Shown: piece by piece, positions 35,036 to 43,759 of the stretch
How the letters are laid out: each line of letters begins with the position of its first letter
Position numbering within the stretch: position 1 is the first letter of the stretch
Origin: Desulfomicrobium apsheronum
GTDB lineage: Bacteria; Desulfobacterota; Desulfovibrionia; Desulfovibrionales; Desulfomicrobiaceae
NCBI RefSeq assembly: GCF_900114115.1
Contig: NZ_FORX01000001.1
Span: forward strand, 124,001-188,000
Length of the DNA: 64,000 nucleotides
Direction: 5' to 3'
Made by a program: the position numbers and the translations under genes
Notes under the pieces: generated by a model
Databases searched by the model: none
Seen by the model: only the letters and a program-made list of their open reading frames with translations
Told to the model about the DNA's origin: nothing

Positions 35036-35517
35036 TTGTCGCGGTCATGTCCGATACGCACTTGGATCAACCGGATAACCTGCTTGCCGCGATTTTCGAA
35101 CGGCACTGCCGTGACGCCGATGTGCTTCTGCATTGCGGGGACTGCGTGAGCGAGGAAACATGGTCGTTTCTCAATTCCCATCCCAGATTTTACTCCGTGC
35201 AAGGCAATTGCGACCAGTCCCTCTTGAACGGGACTCTGCCCGTGCTGCGCGAGTTGGAGCTGGAAGGAGTTCGGCTGGGCATGGGGCATGGATGGGGGCC
35301 GCGTTCCCGGGTGGGAGATGTCGTCGCGGCCCGATTTCAGGGCGTGGACATTGTCTGCTACGGACACACGCATATTCGTGACTGGCGACTGTCGCCCGAA
35401 GGCGTGCGCCTGCTCAACCCCGGCTCCCTGTTTTGGCCAAGGTCCGGCGAGGGCGGGATGGCTCGGCTCTATCTCAAGTCCGGGCAGGAGCCCGAAGTGG
35501 AGTGGATCACCATCTGA
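35032..35517 (+). CDS. YfcE/MJ0936-type metallophosphoesterase
   Basis: The 161-residue protein uses a GTG start overlapping the upstream stop (GTGA), with AAGGAGG four bases before. Metal ligands are MSDTHLD, LHCGDC, GNCD, GHGW and GHTH, followed by NPGSLFWPR. Related enzymes are manganese-dependent phosphodiesterases with broad in vitro activity and mostly unknown natural substrates. It is the last gene of the argJ cluster and ends before a bidirectional terminator. Confidence 0.9.
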   Translation: MIVAVMSDTHLDQPDNLLAAIFERHCRDADVLLHCGDCVSEETWSFLNSHPRFYSVQGNCDQSLLNGTLPVLRELELEGVRLGMGHGWGPRSRVGDVVAARFQGVDIVCYGHTHIRDWRLSPEGVRLLNPGSLFWPRSGEGGMARLYLKSGQEPEVEWITI

Positions 35518-35537
35518 AGGAGCCTTGTCGGCACGCA

Positions 35538-35579
35538 TGAAAAAAGCCCGCCTCAGTCGAGACGGGCTTTCGCATTTTT
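35538..35579. terminator. Bidirectional terminator between the phosphoesterase gene and ppiD
   Basis: AAAGCCCG (35543-35550) and CGGGCTTT (35563-35570) form the main stem, with an inner CTC/GAG. T-rich tracts follow on both strands (TTTCGCATTTTT on plus, TTTTTCAT on minus), serving both converging genes. Confidence 0.88.
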
Positions 35580-35600
35580 CAGGGAACGTGAGTGGCGGGG

Positions 35601-37499
35601 CTAGTTTTCGAGCAGCGCGGGGTTGGCGATGCGCACATCCGCCTTGGCGCGCAGATCCGCGACAAAGGCCTGCACGGTCTGCTCTTCGGCGCGCTCATTG
35701 AGGGAAGTCAGCCATAATTCCTTCTCTGCGGCCCATTCTTCTTCAGCCGGAGGAGTCACCTTGTCGGCTCTGGCCAGAACGTAGCCTTCGGGGAAGGCGT
35801 ATGCCTCGGGCAGCCATGAACCGGCTTCAGTTTCAAAGGCCTTGTTGGCCAGCAGCTGGTTCATGCCCAGGCCAGCGATGGATCCTTGCCGCCCGAAGGG
35901 TTCCGTTTCCTTCAGTGTGGCGTCGGCCAGGGATTCACCCTTGAGAAGCGCTTCCAGATCCTTTTCCGCGGCGGTCTTGGCCATTTTCAGGGCTTCTTCA
36001 CGGGTGATGGCCGCGACGATTTCCGTCTTGACCTCCTCCAGCGGCTTCACGCTTTCGGAAACCTGTTCAAGCTTGGTGGCAAGCAGGTATCCGTCGGCAA
36101 TGGGGAGCGGGGACTGTGTCGTGATGTCCAGGGGCAGGTCGAACAGAGCCTGGGCGTTTTCCGGAGAAAGACCGGGCAGCTCCCTCGGTCCTTGATTCTT
36201 GGCAAAGTAGCCCGATTCGCGGACTTCAAGCTTCAGGCCAATGGCCTTGGCCACGGCATCGAGAGGCTCCCCAACGAGCACCATCTCCAGGGCCTGATCC
36301 AGGCGATCCTGCAGCGTTTCCGCCGCCCGATCCTCGGCGATGATGTTTGCTATGTCGGCCGCGACGGATTCGAAATCTTCATATCCCGCGCCTTTGACGT
36401 CTTCCACGCTAATAAGGTGAAAGCCGAACTGGGTGCGGATCGGCTCGCTGACAGCCCCCTTTTCAAGGGCGAAAGCGGCGTCTTCGAAGGGTTTGACCAT
36501 CCTGCCTCGGCCGAACCAGCCAAGTTCGCCCCCGGTCTGCGTGCCGGAGGGATCCTCGGTGTATTTCGCGGCGACCTCGGCAAAGGATTTGCCTGCCGCC
36601 AAGTCTTTCTGGGCGGCCTCAATGGTCTGCATGGCTTTTTCCACGGCCGCGTCATCGGCGTTTTCGTCAACACGCACAAGAAGGTGGCGGGCTCTGATCT
36701 GCTCTTCGATTTTGAACTGTTCCTTGTTCTCGGCGTAGTATTTTTCGGTTTCCTCGGGGGAGACGAGCGAAAGGTCGGCCAAGGTCGCGGGAGTGAGCAG
36801 CAGGTAGGCGATTTTGGCCCGGGCGGGTACGGCATAGTTGGCCTTGCGCGCCTCGTAATATTCGTTGATGCGCTCTTCCGTGGCGTTGACCTGATCCTGG
36901 TAGCTTTCCCACGGGTACATCATATAGGATATGACTGCGGTGCTGCGCCCGTAGGTATAGAAATCGTGGGCCTGATCCTCGCCGAGGCGTCCGGGCAGAC
37001 CGACGTAGGTCCGCAGCTTGTCCATGGTCATCCCGCGCATGTATTCGGACTCGAATTTGCCGGGAGTGAGGTTGTTGGCGCGCAGCACGTTCTGGTAGGC
37101 GCCCGGGTCGAAGACGTTGCTTTCGTTCTGGAAGGCGGGAATGAGATGAATCTCCTTGGCCAACTCTTCCTTGGAAACAGTCAGGCCGAGCTTTGCAGCC
37201 TGCTGCATCATCAGTTCTTCGATGACCATCTGTTCAAGAATCTGCCTTTTGAATCCCATCTGGGCCAGAATTTCGGCAGTCAGGTTCGGATTTTGGCTGC
37301 GTGCGAGTTCGAGGCTGCGCTGCACACGTTCCTGAAAAGGCTTAAAGAGAATGGGGGAATCGTTGACCGTGGCGACGACGGTGGTCTGGTCGTTTTGCAC
37401 GCGATTCATGCCAAAGGCCAAAACGAAAACGGCAATGATGATGCCGAAGAGGATTTTTATTCCCCAACTTTGGGCGCCCTGGCGCAGGATTTCAAGCAT
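35601..37499 (-). CDS. ppiD: Peptidyl-prolyl cis-trans isomerase, PpiD/SurA type
   Basis: The 632-residue protein has one N-terminal membrane helix (IKILFGIIIAVFVLAFGMN), then a long SurA_N chaperone region. A parvulin domain follows at about residues 265-365 (IRARHLLVRVDENADDAAVE, YTEDPSGTQTGGELGWFGRG and RTQFGFHLISVEDV). A further PpiC-like C-terminal half completes it. PpiD helps outer-membrane and periplasmic proteins fold as they leave the Sec translocon. GGAG lies five bases before the start. It is transcribed convergent to the argJ cluster. Confidence 0.93.
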   Translation of the reverse strand: MLEILRQGAQSWGIKILFGIIIAVFVLAFGMNRVQNDQTTVVATVNDSPILFKPFQERVQRSLELARSQNPNLTAEILAQMGFKRQILEQMVIEELMMQQAAKLGLTVSKEELAKEIHLIPAFQNESNVFDPGAYQNVLRANNLTPGKFESEYMRGMTMDKLRTYVGLPGRLGEDQAHDFYTYGRSTAVISYMMYPWESYQDQVNATEERINEYYEARKANYAVPARAKIAYLLLTPATLADLSLVSPEETEKYYAENKEQFKIEEQIRARHLLVRVDENADDAAVEKAMQTIEAAQKDLAAGKSFAEVAAKYTEDPSGTQTGGELGWFGRGRMVKPFEDAAFALEKGAVSEPIRTQFGFHLISVEDVKGAGYEDFESVAADIANIIAEDRAAETLQDRLDQALEMVLVGEPLDAVAKAIGLKLEVRESGYFAKNQGPRELPGLSPENAQALFDLPLDITTQSPLPIADGYLLATKLEQVSESVKPLEEVKTEIVAAITREEALKMAKTAAEKDLEALLKGESLADATLKETEPFGRQGSIAGLGMNQLLANKAFETEAGSWLPEAYAFPEGYVLARADKVTPPAEEEWAAEKELWLTSLNERAEEQTVQAFVADLRAKADVRIANPALLEN

Positions 37500-37556
37500 G
37501 GAATCTCCGACAAAGTGTCTGAAGTTAAAAATAATGGGAACTGCCCCGAGAGGCTT

Positions 37557-39479
37557 TTATTTTTGCCTGTCGTTGACGTAATTGAGCAAACCGCCCGCTT
37601 TGATAATGGCTATTTCATTACCCGTCAAATCATGGGTCAAGGTGAGCTGTCTGCCTTCCGATGTCGAGGCCAAAAGAGTCGCCCCGGGTGCGAGAGCGCC
37701 AAGCTCGATGCGCAGGACATCGCCCTGGGCCAGTGAGTCGTAGTCGGCTTCGTTGGCGAGCATCAGGGGAAGGATGCCGAAATTGATCAGGTTCGCCTTG
37801 TGAATGCGGGCAAAGGACTTGGTCAGAACCACCCGGACCCCGAGATGACGGGGGGCGAGCGCCGCATGTTCGCGGCTGGAGCCTTGGCCGTAGTTCTCGC
37901 CGCCGAGGATGAGCCCTTGGCCGGCGGCTTCGGCGCGGGTCACGAAATCCTTGTCCACGCGCTCGAAGACGTGCCTGCTGATGGCCGGGATGTTGGAGCG
38001 CAGGGCGGTGATGGCTGCACCGGCAGGCATGATGTGGTCGGTGGTGATGTTGTCCGCGACCTTGATCAGCACGGGCAGCTCCAGAACATCCGGCAACCTG
38101 TCGAAGGGCGACAGGGGCACGATGTTGGGCCCGCGCAGGATTTCAACCTCGCTTCCATCCTCGGGCGGGAAGGCGAAGAGATGGCGGATGGATGGCGCTG
38201 TGGCTGGCAGGGACGGCTTGGAAACGGCCTTGGTCCAGGTTGCCGGATCGGTGAACTTGCCGTTCAGGGCGCAAAAAGCGGCGGTGATCGGACTCACAAG
38301 ATAAACCTGCCCGTCCTGGGTTCCGCTGCGACCCTCGAAATTGCGGTTGAAGGTCCGGGCGCTGACGCCGCCGCTGGACGGAGAGCCGCCCATGCCGATG
38401 CACGGGCCGCAGGAGCACTCCATGAGCCGTCCCCCGGCGTCGAGGATGAGATCGAGCAGGCCTTCGCTCATGAGCATCTTGAGCACCTGTTTGGAGCCCG
38501 GTGACAGGAGCAGGTCGGTGCTTGGGGCGATGTGTTCGTCCTTGAGGATCTGGGCCACGCTCTGCAGGTCCGAGTAGGAGGAGTTGGTGCAGGAGCCGAT
38601 GGCCACCTGATCGACATTCAGGCCGTCGAGTTCGGCCACGGGAACTACCCTGTCCGGCATGTGCGGCTGGGCGGCCAGGGGCGCAAGGGTGCTCAGGTCG
38701 ATGACGATTTCCCGGTCATAGGTCGCTCCTTCGTCGGCGGCCAGCGGCGTGAAGTCATTTTCCCTGCCCATGAGCGCAAGAAACGCGCGGGTCTGCTCGT
38801 CGCTCGGAAAGATGGAAGCCGTGGCGCCAAGCTCCGCGCCCATGTTGGTGATGGTCGCGCGTTCGGGTACGCTCAAGGTGGCCACGCCCGGACCGTGGTA
38901 TTCCATGACCGCGCCCACGCCGCCCTTGACGGTCAGGATGCCGAGCAGGTGCAGGATGACGTCCTTGGCCGAGGCGAATCCGGTCAGTTGCCCTTCGAGG
39001 CGAATCTTGAAGACCTTGGGCATGGTGATGGTGTAGGGTTCTCCGGCCATGGCCAGGGCCACGGAGAGGCCCCCGGCGCCCATGGACAGGCTGCCGATGC
39101 CGCCGGCAGTGGGCGTGTGCGAGTCGGACCCGATGAGCGTCTTGCCCGGAATCGCGAAATTTTCCAGATGCAGCTGGTGGCAGATGCCGGTGCCGGGAGG
39201 AGAGAAGACGATGCCGTACCTGGCGGCCACGCTGCGCAGGTAACGGTGGTCATCGGGGTTGCGAAAGCCCATCTGCAGGGTGTTGTGATCGACATAGCTG
39301 ACGGACAGTTCCGTCTTGACCCGGGGCAGGCCGATGGCTTCCCACTGCAGGTAGGCCATGGTCCCGGTGGCATCCTGGGTCAGGGTTTGGTCTATCTTGA
39401 TGGCCACTTCGTTTCCGGGCTGCATATCGCCTTCAACGAGGTGCGCCGCGATGATCTTCTGGGTGAGGTTCTGGTTCAT
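37557..39479 (-). CDS. Aconitate hydratase
   Basis: The 640-residue Fe-S hydratase interconverts citrate and isocitrate. The cluster ligands are in AIGSCTNSS and CSCGPCIGMGGSP. Substrate residues are in IGSDSHTPTAGGIG, and the swivel domain has ENYGQGSSREHAALAPRHLG. It is shorter than AcnA/AcnB (about 890 residues) and belongs to the compact 640-660-residue bacterial aconitase type, though a homoaconitase-like specificity cannot be excluded. AAGGAG precedes the start by five bases. In sulfate reducers it supports glutamate synthesis or a TCA branch. Confidence 0.9.
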   Translation of the reverse strand: MNQNLTQKIIAAHLVEGDMQPGNEVAIKIDQTLTQDATGTMAYLQWEAIGLPRVKTELSVSYVDHNTLQMGFRNPDDHRYLRSVAARYGIVFSPPGTGICHQLHLENFAIPGKTLIGSDSHTPTAGGIGSLSMGAGGLSVALAMAGEPYTITMPKVFKIRLEGQLTGFASAKDVILHLLGILTVKGGVGAVMEYHGPGVATLSVPERATITNMGAELGATASIFPSDEQTRAFLALMGRENDFTPLAADEGATYDREIVIDLSTLAPLAAQPHMPDRVVPVAELDGLNVDQVAIGSCTNSSYSDLQSVAQILKDEHIAPSTDLLLSPGSKQVLKMLMSEGLLDLILDAGGRLMECSCGPCIGMGGSPSSGGVSARTFNRNFEGRSGTQDGQVYLVSPITAAFCALNGKFTDPATWTKAVSKPSLPATAPSIRHLFAFPPEDGSEVEILRGPNIVPLSPFDRLPDVLELPVLIKVADNITTDHIMPAGAAITALRSNIPAISRHVFERVDKDFVTRAEAAGQGLILGGENYGQGSSREHAALAPRHLGVRVVLTKSFARIHKANLINFGILPLMLANEADYDSLAQGDVLRIELGALAPGATLLASTSEGRQLTLTHDLTGNEIAIIKAGGLLNYVNDRQK

Positions 39480-39514
39480 GCGCGCTCCTTCAATTTTGCC
39501 GTTGAATATCTTTG

Positions 39515-39544
39515 AAAAAAGGCTCCCAGCCGAAGCTGGGAGCC
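39515..39544 (-). terminator. Intrinsic terminator after the coiled-coil gene
   Basis: GGCTCCCAGC (39521-39530) pairs perfectly with GCTGGGAGCC (39535-39544) around CGAA. On the minus strand six T residues follow. It ends the transcript of the two genes at 39558-41403 before aconitase. Confidence 0.95.
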
Positions 39545-39557
39545 TGAATCGTTGGGC

Positions 39558-39806
39558 TTACCACGTGGATGCAAGCCGTCTGAGCTTGACTTTCAGAATC
39601 TGAATTTCAGTGTCCAGGCGCAGGTTGTCCTGCTGCAGCCGGAAAATGTCCTCGTGAAAGGTTATTCCACGCGCGGGATCTTCACGCTGCAGCAATTCCT
39701 TTACCTTGGCCTGGGCTTCGGCCTGCTCGGCCTTGAACCTGCCGATTTCTTTTTCAATGGTCTCAATCTGTTGTGATTCGGATTCGTTTACGCTTTGGCT
39801 TGTCAT
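39558..39806 (-). CDS. Small coiled-coil protein
   Basis: The 82-residue protein is almost entirely helical and charged (IETIEKEIGRFKAEQAEAQA, then QQDNLRLDTEIQILKVKLRR), with heptad spacing typical of a coiled coil. It has no membrane or signal segment. Its start overlaps the 3' end of the upstream CM-EPSPS-like gene by 44 bp, and no good Shine-Dalgarno is visible, so it is probably translated by coupling. A strong terminator follows. I do not recognise a named family. The tight overlap suggests it works with the upstream protein. Confidence 0.72.
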   Translation of the reverse strand: MTSQSVNESESQQIETIEKEIGRFKAEQAEAQAKVKELLQREDPARGITFHEDIFRLQQDNLRLDTEIQILKVKLRRLASTW

Positions 39807-41403
39807 CTTGAGTTTCGTCTACCTGTTCTTCGATCCGTGAGGAATTGATGAAGTTTTGAGGGCTTGGGAGGTTCATGAAAATTTTCCAGAACCAGGGCCA
39901 GGCCGAGGAGATATTGTCCGCATTGGTCATGCAGACCCCCGGATGCGTGAAGGATATGAGCGATCCAGCCAGCGTCCAGTATGGGCCGGGACTCTGCCAG
40001 GGCGACTCGCTGACTTTCTTGGCGTTGGGCAGCCCGAGCTGCAATAGCCCGGGTTCAATGGCATATCCGGCGCCCAGATTTTCGAGCAGGTCCTGGGCGT
40101 AATCGACATCCTCGCGCTTGGTGTCCAGTGTGATGGCGCATTGGCCGCGCAATCCCATGGACATGGCCAGCATCAAAGGCAGGTATTCCTGGCATGAGGT
40201 TATGTCTATGGATAGTTTTTGGGGCCTGTTGCTCATGGACGATGTGATCTGGCCGCCCTGCACGCTGATCCGCAATCCGAACTCGTGCAGGATATCCATG
40301 ATGTCATGGAGGTGGGGCGCGTAGTGAGGCCATTTTCCATGCAGGACGACCTTGCCGTCCGTAAAGAACGGAAGGACCAGCAGATGGAGGCTCATCAGCG
40401 GATCTATGGGGATATCTACTGCGGAGAGGTCAAGGTTGGTGGACGCCGGAGGGACGATGATGCTCAGTCCCTCGAATTGAAGCTCCGGATTGTGCTCCTG
40501 CAGGAATCCGATCCCCTTGCGCAGCAGTTTGCTGTTTGAAAACGATTCATGAAGCTGGATCGAAAGTCCGGATTTGTAGGTGGTGGCAGCGACAACAAGA
40601 GCCAGCACGAATTTCTTGGAAACGCCCTTGGGGATGGAGATGGTCTCCGGAAGCTGCCCACTGCTTTCCACCCTGACCGGCAACCCGTAGCTGTGCGGCT
40701 CAACAACCGTGAGCCGGGCGCCAAGCTGAGGCAAAAGGTCCTGCACAGGCCTGACGTCATGAATCTTGAGCTTGGTGGATCCGGTGAATTTGGCCCGGGT
40801 CACCTGCCCGAGGGCAAGGCACAGCAGGAGGTAGAAGTGGAATTTGCTCTGCCCGGCATAGATGATCTTGTTGTCCATGGACCAGGAATCGACGGGCTGG
40901 GTTTCGCATTGACGATTCTGGAACGTGAGCTTGAACCCGCAGAGATTGAGGGCATTGATCAGTTCAAGGGAAATGTCGTTCCCCTGGAATGGCGCAATGG
41001 TCAGCGGCGAGGAATTCGTGGCTCCAAGAAAGAACATCATGCTGCGCAGGATCTGGTCCCGGGGAGCATCGAGGTCTATTTCCACGGGCTTGCGCCGGGG
41101 GAAGAGGCACAGAGGTTTCTCGTTGGAGGAATTGCGCTCGACCCTGGCATAGGACAGGTTGTTCGAGAGGTGAAAGATTTTTTTGAGAATCTGGGGCTCC
41201 AGATTGTCCGCCTTGGATGCGTCGCGCCAAACTTGCCACAGCACTTTTTCCTGGTTGGGATCGGTGATGCCGAGGTTTTTGGAGCGCCTGGTGGATGCCG
41301 CCCTGGACAAAAGGTTCGTCCTGGACATGAGAAGGGAAACAAGCTTTTCGTCGAGTTGCGCCAGTTCCTGCGTCAGAGATAGAGTATTATGTTTTTCGGC
41401 CAT
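39763..41403 (-). CDS. Chorismate-mutase-like / EPSP-synthase-like fusion with degenerate active sites
   Basis: The protein has 546 residues from the ATG at 41403. Residues about 5-90 resemble an AroQ chorismate mutase (LAQLDEKLVSLLMSRTNLL), with the first catalytic Arg replaced by Thr and the second-helix Arg by Gln. Residues about 110-500 follow the EPSP synthase (AroA) fold (LTIAPFQGNDISLELINAL, KGVSKKFVLALVVAATTYK, VDIPIDPLMSLHLLVLPFF). Catalytic blocks are missing: PGSKS reads APRDQ, SSQF reads SKKF, KESDR reads APHLH, and DHR reads QEY. It is likely a non-catalytic relative or a regulator. The next gene overlaps it. Confidence 0.75.
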   Translation of the reverse strand: MAEKHNTLSLTQELAQLDEKLVSLLMSRTNLLSRAASTRRSKNLGITDPNQEKVLWQVWRDASKADNLEPQILKKIFHLSNNLSYARVERNSSNEKPLCLFPRRKPVEIDLDAPRDQILRSMMFFLGATNSSPLTIAPFQGNDISLELINALNLCGFKLTFQNRQCETQPVDSWSMDNKIIYAGQSKFHFYLLLCLALGQVTRAKFTGSTKLKIHDVRPVQDLLPQLGARLTVVEPHSYGLPVRVESSGQLPETISIPKGVSKKFVLALVVAATTYKSGLSIQLHESFSNSKLLRKGIGFLQEHNPELQFEGLSIIVPPASTNLDLSAVDIPIDPLMSLHLLVLPFFTDGKVVLHGKWPHYAPHLHDIMDILHEFGLRISVQGGQITSSMSNRPQKLSIDITSCQEYLPLMLAMSMGLRGQCAITLDTKREDVDYAQDLLENLGAGYAIEPGLLQLGLPNAKKVSESPWQSPGPYWTLAGSLISFTHPGVCMTNADNISSAWPWFWKIFMNLPSPQNFINSSRIEEQVDETQDDKPKRKRIRITTD

Positions 41404-41710
41404 GCGAATTCTTTCAGGATAGGGAGGTTGATGTTCATGGGTGCATGAACGCATGATGAAAGCTGATATCAAAGGGGTACATTAACAATAAGACTTTGGG
41501 GATTGCAAGCGGTTATTGTTCGATATAAATATAATATGCTAAAATAAAAGAAAAAACTGAGAGAAGGCCCAAAATGTCCGGTGAAGTCACGTCAATCCCG
41601 AAAATTCAGGGAGGTCAGGATTGGCGGATACTTGCGTGGTTGATAAAAAAATCACAAAACGGTTGACAAGACGCTCGTTGCGAAGCAAAAAGGGGTCTCC
41701 GTTTTTTTAT

Positions 41711-41728
41711 TTGTGAAAATAAAAACAA
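41711..41728. promoter_or_regulatory. Candidate Rex operator upstream of sat
   Basis: TTGTGAAAATAAAAACAA matches the Desulfovibrio Rex consensus TTGTGAA-N4-TTCACAA at 11 of 14 defined positions and lies 24 bp before the sat start. Rex is an NADH-responsive repressor known to control sat in Desulfovibrio vulgaris. A TTGACA lies upstream at 41663-41668, but no convincing -10 is visible at 17 bp. AGGAGG sits at 41738-41743. Confidence 0.5.
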
Positions 41729-41752
41729 ACTATATTTAGGAGGATCCACGTT

Positions 41753-43021
41753 ATGGCTCTCGTACCCCCGCATGGTGGAAAAGGTTTGGTTTGCTGTCTG
41801 CTTCAGGGTGCCGAACTGGCTGCCGAGCAGAAAAAGGCCGAAGGACTGAAGAAGATCGACATCAGCCCCCGCGCCAAGGGCGACCTGATCATGATGGGCA
41901 TCGGCGGCTTCAGCCCGCTGAGCGGCTTCATGACCAAGGCCGACTGGAAGTCCGTGTGTGAAAATTTCACCCTGGCTGACGGCACCTTCTGGCCCGTGCC
42001 CGTGACCCTGGATGTAGATGAAGAAGTGAAGGTCGGCGAAGAGATCGCTCTGTTCGATCCCAAGAAGGGCGTCTTCATGGCCACAATGAAGGTCAACGAA
42101 GTTTACGAAATGACCGACGCCGACAAGAAGTGGGAATGTGAGAAGGTCTACAAGGGCCAGGGCGAAGAGTCCGCCGATGACAAGTTCTGGGAAATCGCTC
42201 CCAAGGATCACCCCGGCGTGCAGATGGTTTTGGCTCAGAAGAAATACAACGTTGCCGGTCCTGTCAAAGTCCTTTCCGAAGGCGACTACCGCGACAGATT
42301 CCCCGGTTGCTACATGTCTCCGGCCGAAGCCCGCGCCACCTTCGAAGAGAAAGGTTGGAGCAAGGTTGCCGCTCTTCAGCTGCGTAACCCCATGCACCGC
42401 TCTCACGAATACCTGGCCAAGATCGCTGTTGAAGTGTGCGACGGCGTTTTCATTCACTCCCTGGTCGGCAACTTGAAGCCCGGCGACATCCCGGCCGAAG
42501 TCCGCATCAAGTGCATCGACACCCTCATTGAAAAATACTTCGTGAAGGCCAATGTGGTTCAGGGCGGCTATCCCCTGGATATGCGTTATGCCGGTCCCCG
42601 CGAAGGCCTGCTGCACGCAACCTTCCGCCAGAACTACGGCGTTTCCGACATGCTGATCGGCCGCGACCATGCTGGCGTCGGTGACTTCTACGGTCTGTTC
42701 GAGGCTCAGGAAATCTTTGATCGCGTTCCCAAGAACCTGGGCGCTGGCAAGGATCTGATCACCCAGCCCATGAAGATCGACTGGACCTTCTACTGCTACA
42801 AGTGTGACGGCATGGCTTCCCTGCGCACCTGCCCGCACAGCAAGGACGACCGCGTCGTTCTGTCCGGCACCAAGCTGCGCAAGGCTCTGTCCGAAGGCGC
42901 CGAGGTTGTTGATCACTTCGGTCGTGACGAAGTCCTCGTCATCCTGCGCGAATACTACTCCACTCTGACCGAGAAGGTCGAAGTGAAGATGCAGGGTGCC
43001 GCTTCCGGCGCAGCCATGTAG
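41753..43021 (+). CDS. sat: Sulfate adenylyltransferase (ATP sulfurylase)
   Basis: The 422-residue enzyme activates sulfate with ATP to APS and pyrophosphate, the first step of dissimilatory sulfate reduction. The active-site motifs are [13 protein letters not shown] (QxRNPxHxxH) and [14 protein letters not shown] zinc/structural knot [19 protein letters not shown] lies near the C-terminus, as in other sulfate reducers. The start has AGGAGG nine bases upstream. A hairpin follows the stop, so sat is probably its own transcript ahead of aprBA, preceded by a Rex-like site. Confidence 0.98.
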   Translation: MALVPPHGGKGLVCCLLQGAELAAEQKKAEGLKKIDISPRAKGDLIMMGIGGFSPLSGFMTKADWKSVCENFTLADGTFWPVPVTLDVDEEVKVGEEIALFDPKKGVFMATMKVNEVYEMTDADKKWECEKVYKGQGEESADDKFWEIAPKDHPGVQMVLAQKKYNVAGPVKVLSEGDYRDRFPGCYMSPAEARATFEEKGWSKVAALQLRNPMHRSHEYLAKIAVEVCDGVFIHSLVGNLKPGDIPAEVRIKCIDTLIEKYFVKANVVQGGYPLDMRYAGPREGLLHATFRQNYGVSDMLIGRDHAGVGDFYGLFEAQEIFDRVPKNLGAGKDLITQPMKIDWTFYCYKCDGMASLRTCPHSKDDRVVLSGTKLRKALSEGAEVVDHFGRDEVLVILREYYSTLTEKVEVKMQGAASGAAM

Positions 43022-43037
43022 TTTTGATTTCAACCAA

Positions 43038-43062
43038 CAGGGCGGGCTTTTTGTCCGCCCTG
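43038..43062 (+). terminator. Hairpin after sat
   Basis: CAGGGCGG (43038-43045) pairs with CCGCCCTG (43055-43062), with two more pairs inside and a T-rich loop. The tail CTGATTTGG is only moderately T-rich, so read-through into aprBA is possible. Confidence 0.65.
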
Positions 43063-43118
43063 CTGATTTGGTCTTGCGACGTGAAGTCACACAAGGCCTA
43101 TGATTGTCAATATGCGGC

Positions 43119-43155
43119 TTGACACGACAAAAGTGCTTTGATAAAAGATTCACAA
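43119..43155 (+). promoter_or_regulatory. aprB promoter with overlapping candidate Rex operator
   Basis: A -35 TTGACA (43119-43124) and a weak -10 TAAAAG (43142-43147) are spaced by 17 bp. TTGATAAAAGATTCACAA (43138-43155) covers the -10 and matches the Rex consensus at 12 of 14 positions, with a perfect TTCACAA half. Binding there would block RNA polymerase. A 77-base leader follows before the aprB start. Confidence 0.55.
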
Positions 43156-43232
43156 GCGAAAAGCTTGAGTAAAATTTTTGTTTGTTTCGGGCCTGTGGCT
43201 AAGTTGTTTTAAACTCTTTATTCGGAGGAATT

Positions 43233-43721
43233 ATGCCAACCTTTGTTGATCCAGCAAAGTGTGATGGATGCAAGGGCGGTGAAAAGACTGCCTGTATGTA
43301 CATCTGTCCTAACGACCTGATGATCCTGGACCCTGTAGAGATGAAGGCTTACAATCAGGAGCCGGCCGCTTGCTGGGAATGTTACTCCTGTATCAAGATT
43401 TGTCCCCAGGGCGCGATCACCGCTCGTCCGTATGCTGACTTCGCTCCCATGGGCGGTACCTGTATCCCGCTGCGCGGTGCAGAAGACATCATGTGGACCG
43501 TTCAGTTCCGCAATGGCGAAGTAAAGCGCTTCAAGTTCCCCATCCGCACCACTGTGGAAGGTTCCATCAAGCCCTTCGAAGGCAAGCCTGAGGCAGGGAA
43601 CCTGGAAGATGAGCTTCTGTTCACCGAGACCGCTTTGGCCACTCCCAAAGAAGCTCTCGGCCAGAAGATTGAAGTCGGTGAAGCAGACCTGAAGGTCACC
43701 TTCAAGTCGGCCGTCGCCTAA
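43233..43721 (+). CDS. aprB: Adenylylsulfate reductase, beta subunit
   Basis: The 162-residue subunit carries two [4Fe-4S] clusters that pass electrons to the FAD of AprA. The cluster ligands are CDGCKGGEKTACMYICP and CWECYSCIKICP. The C-terminal tail (from about residue 100) wraps over AprA in known structures. CGGAGG lies just upstream. aprA follows after 38 bp, as in all sulfate reducers. Confidence 0.98.
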   Translation: MPTFVDPAKCDGCKGGEKTACMYICPNDLMILDPVEMKAYNQEPAACWECYSCIKICPQGAITARPYADFAPMGGTCIPLRGAEDIMWTVQFRNGEVKRFKFPIRTTVEGSIKPFEGKPEAGNLEDELLFTETALATPKEALGQKIEVGEADLKVTFKSAVA

Positions 43722-43759
43722 TTCGGCGCTTTAAACGAAAGAAATTTCAGGAGGAACAT

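Noticed and set aside
35886-37736. 616-codon plus-strand frame opposite ppiD
   Set aside because: It is antisense, runs through into the aconitase gene, and has low-complexity Phe/Gly/Leu composition.
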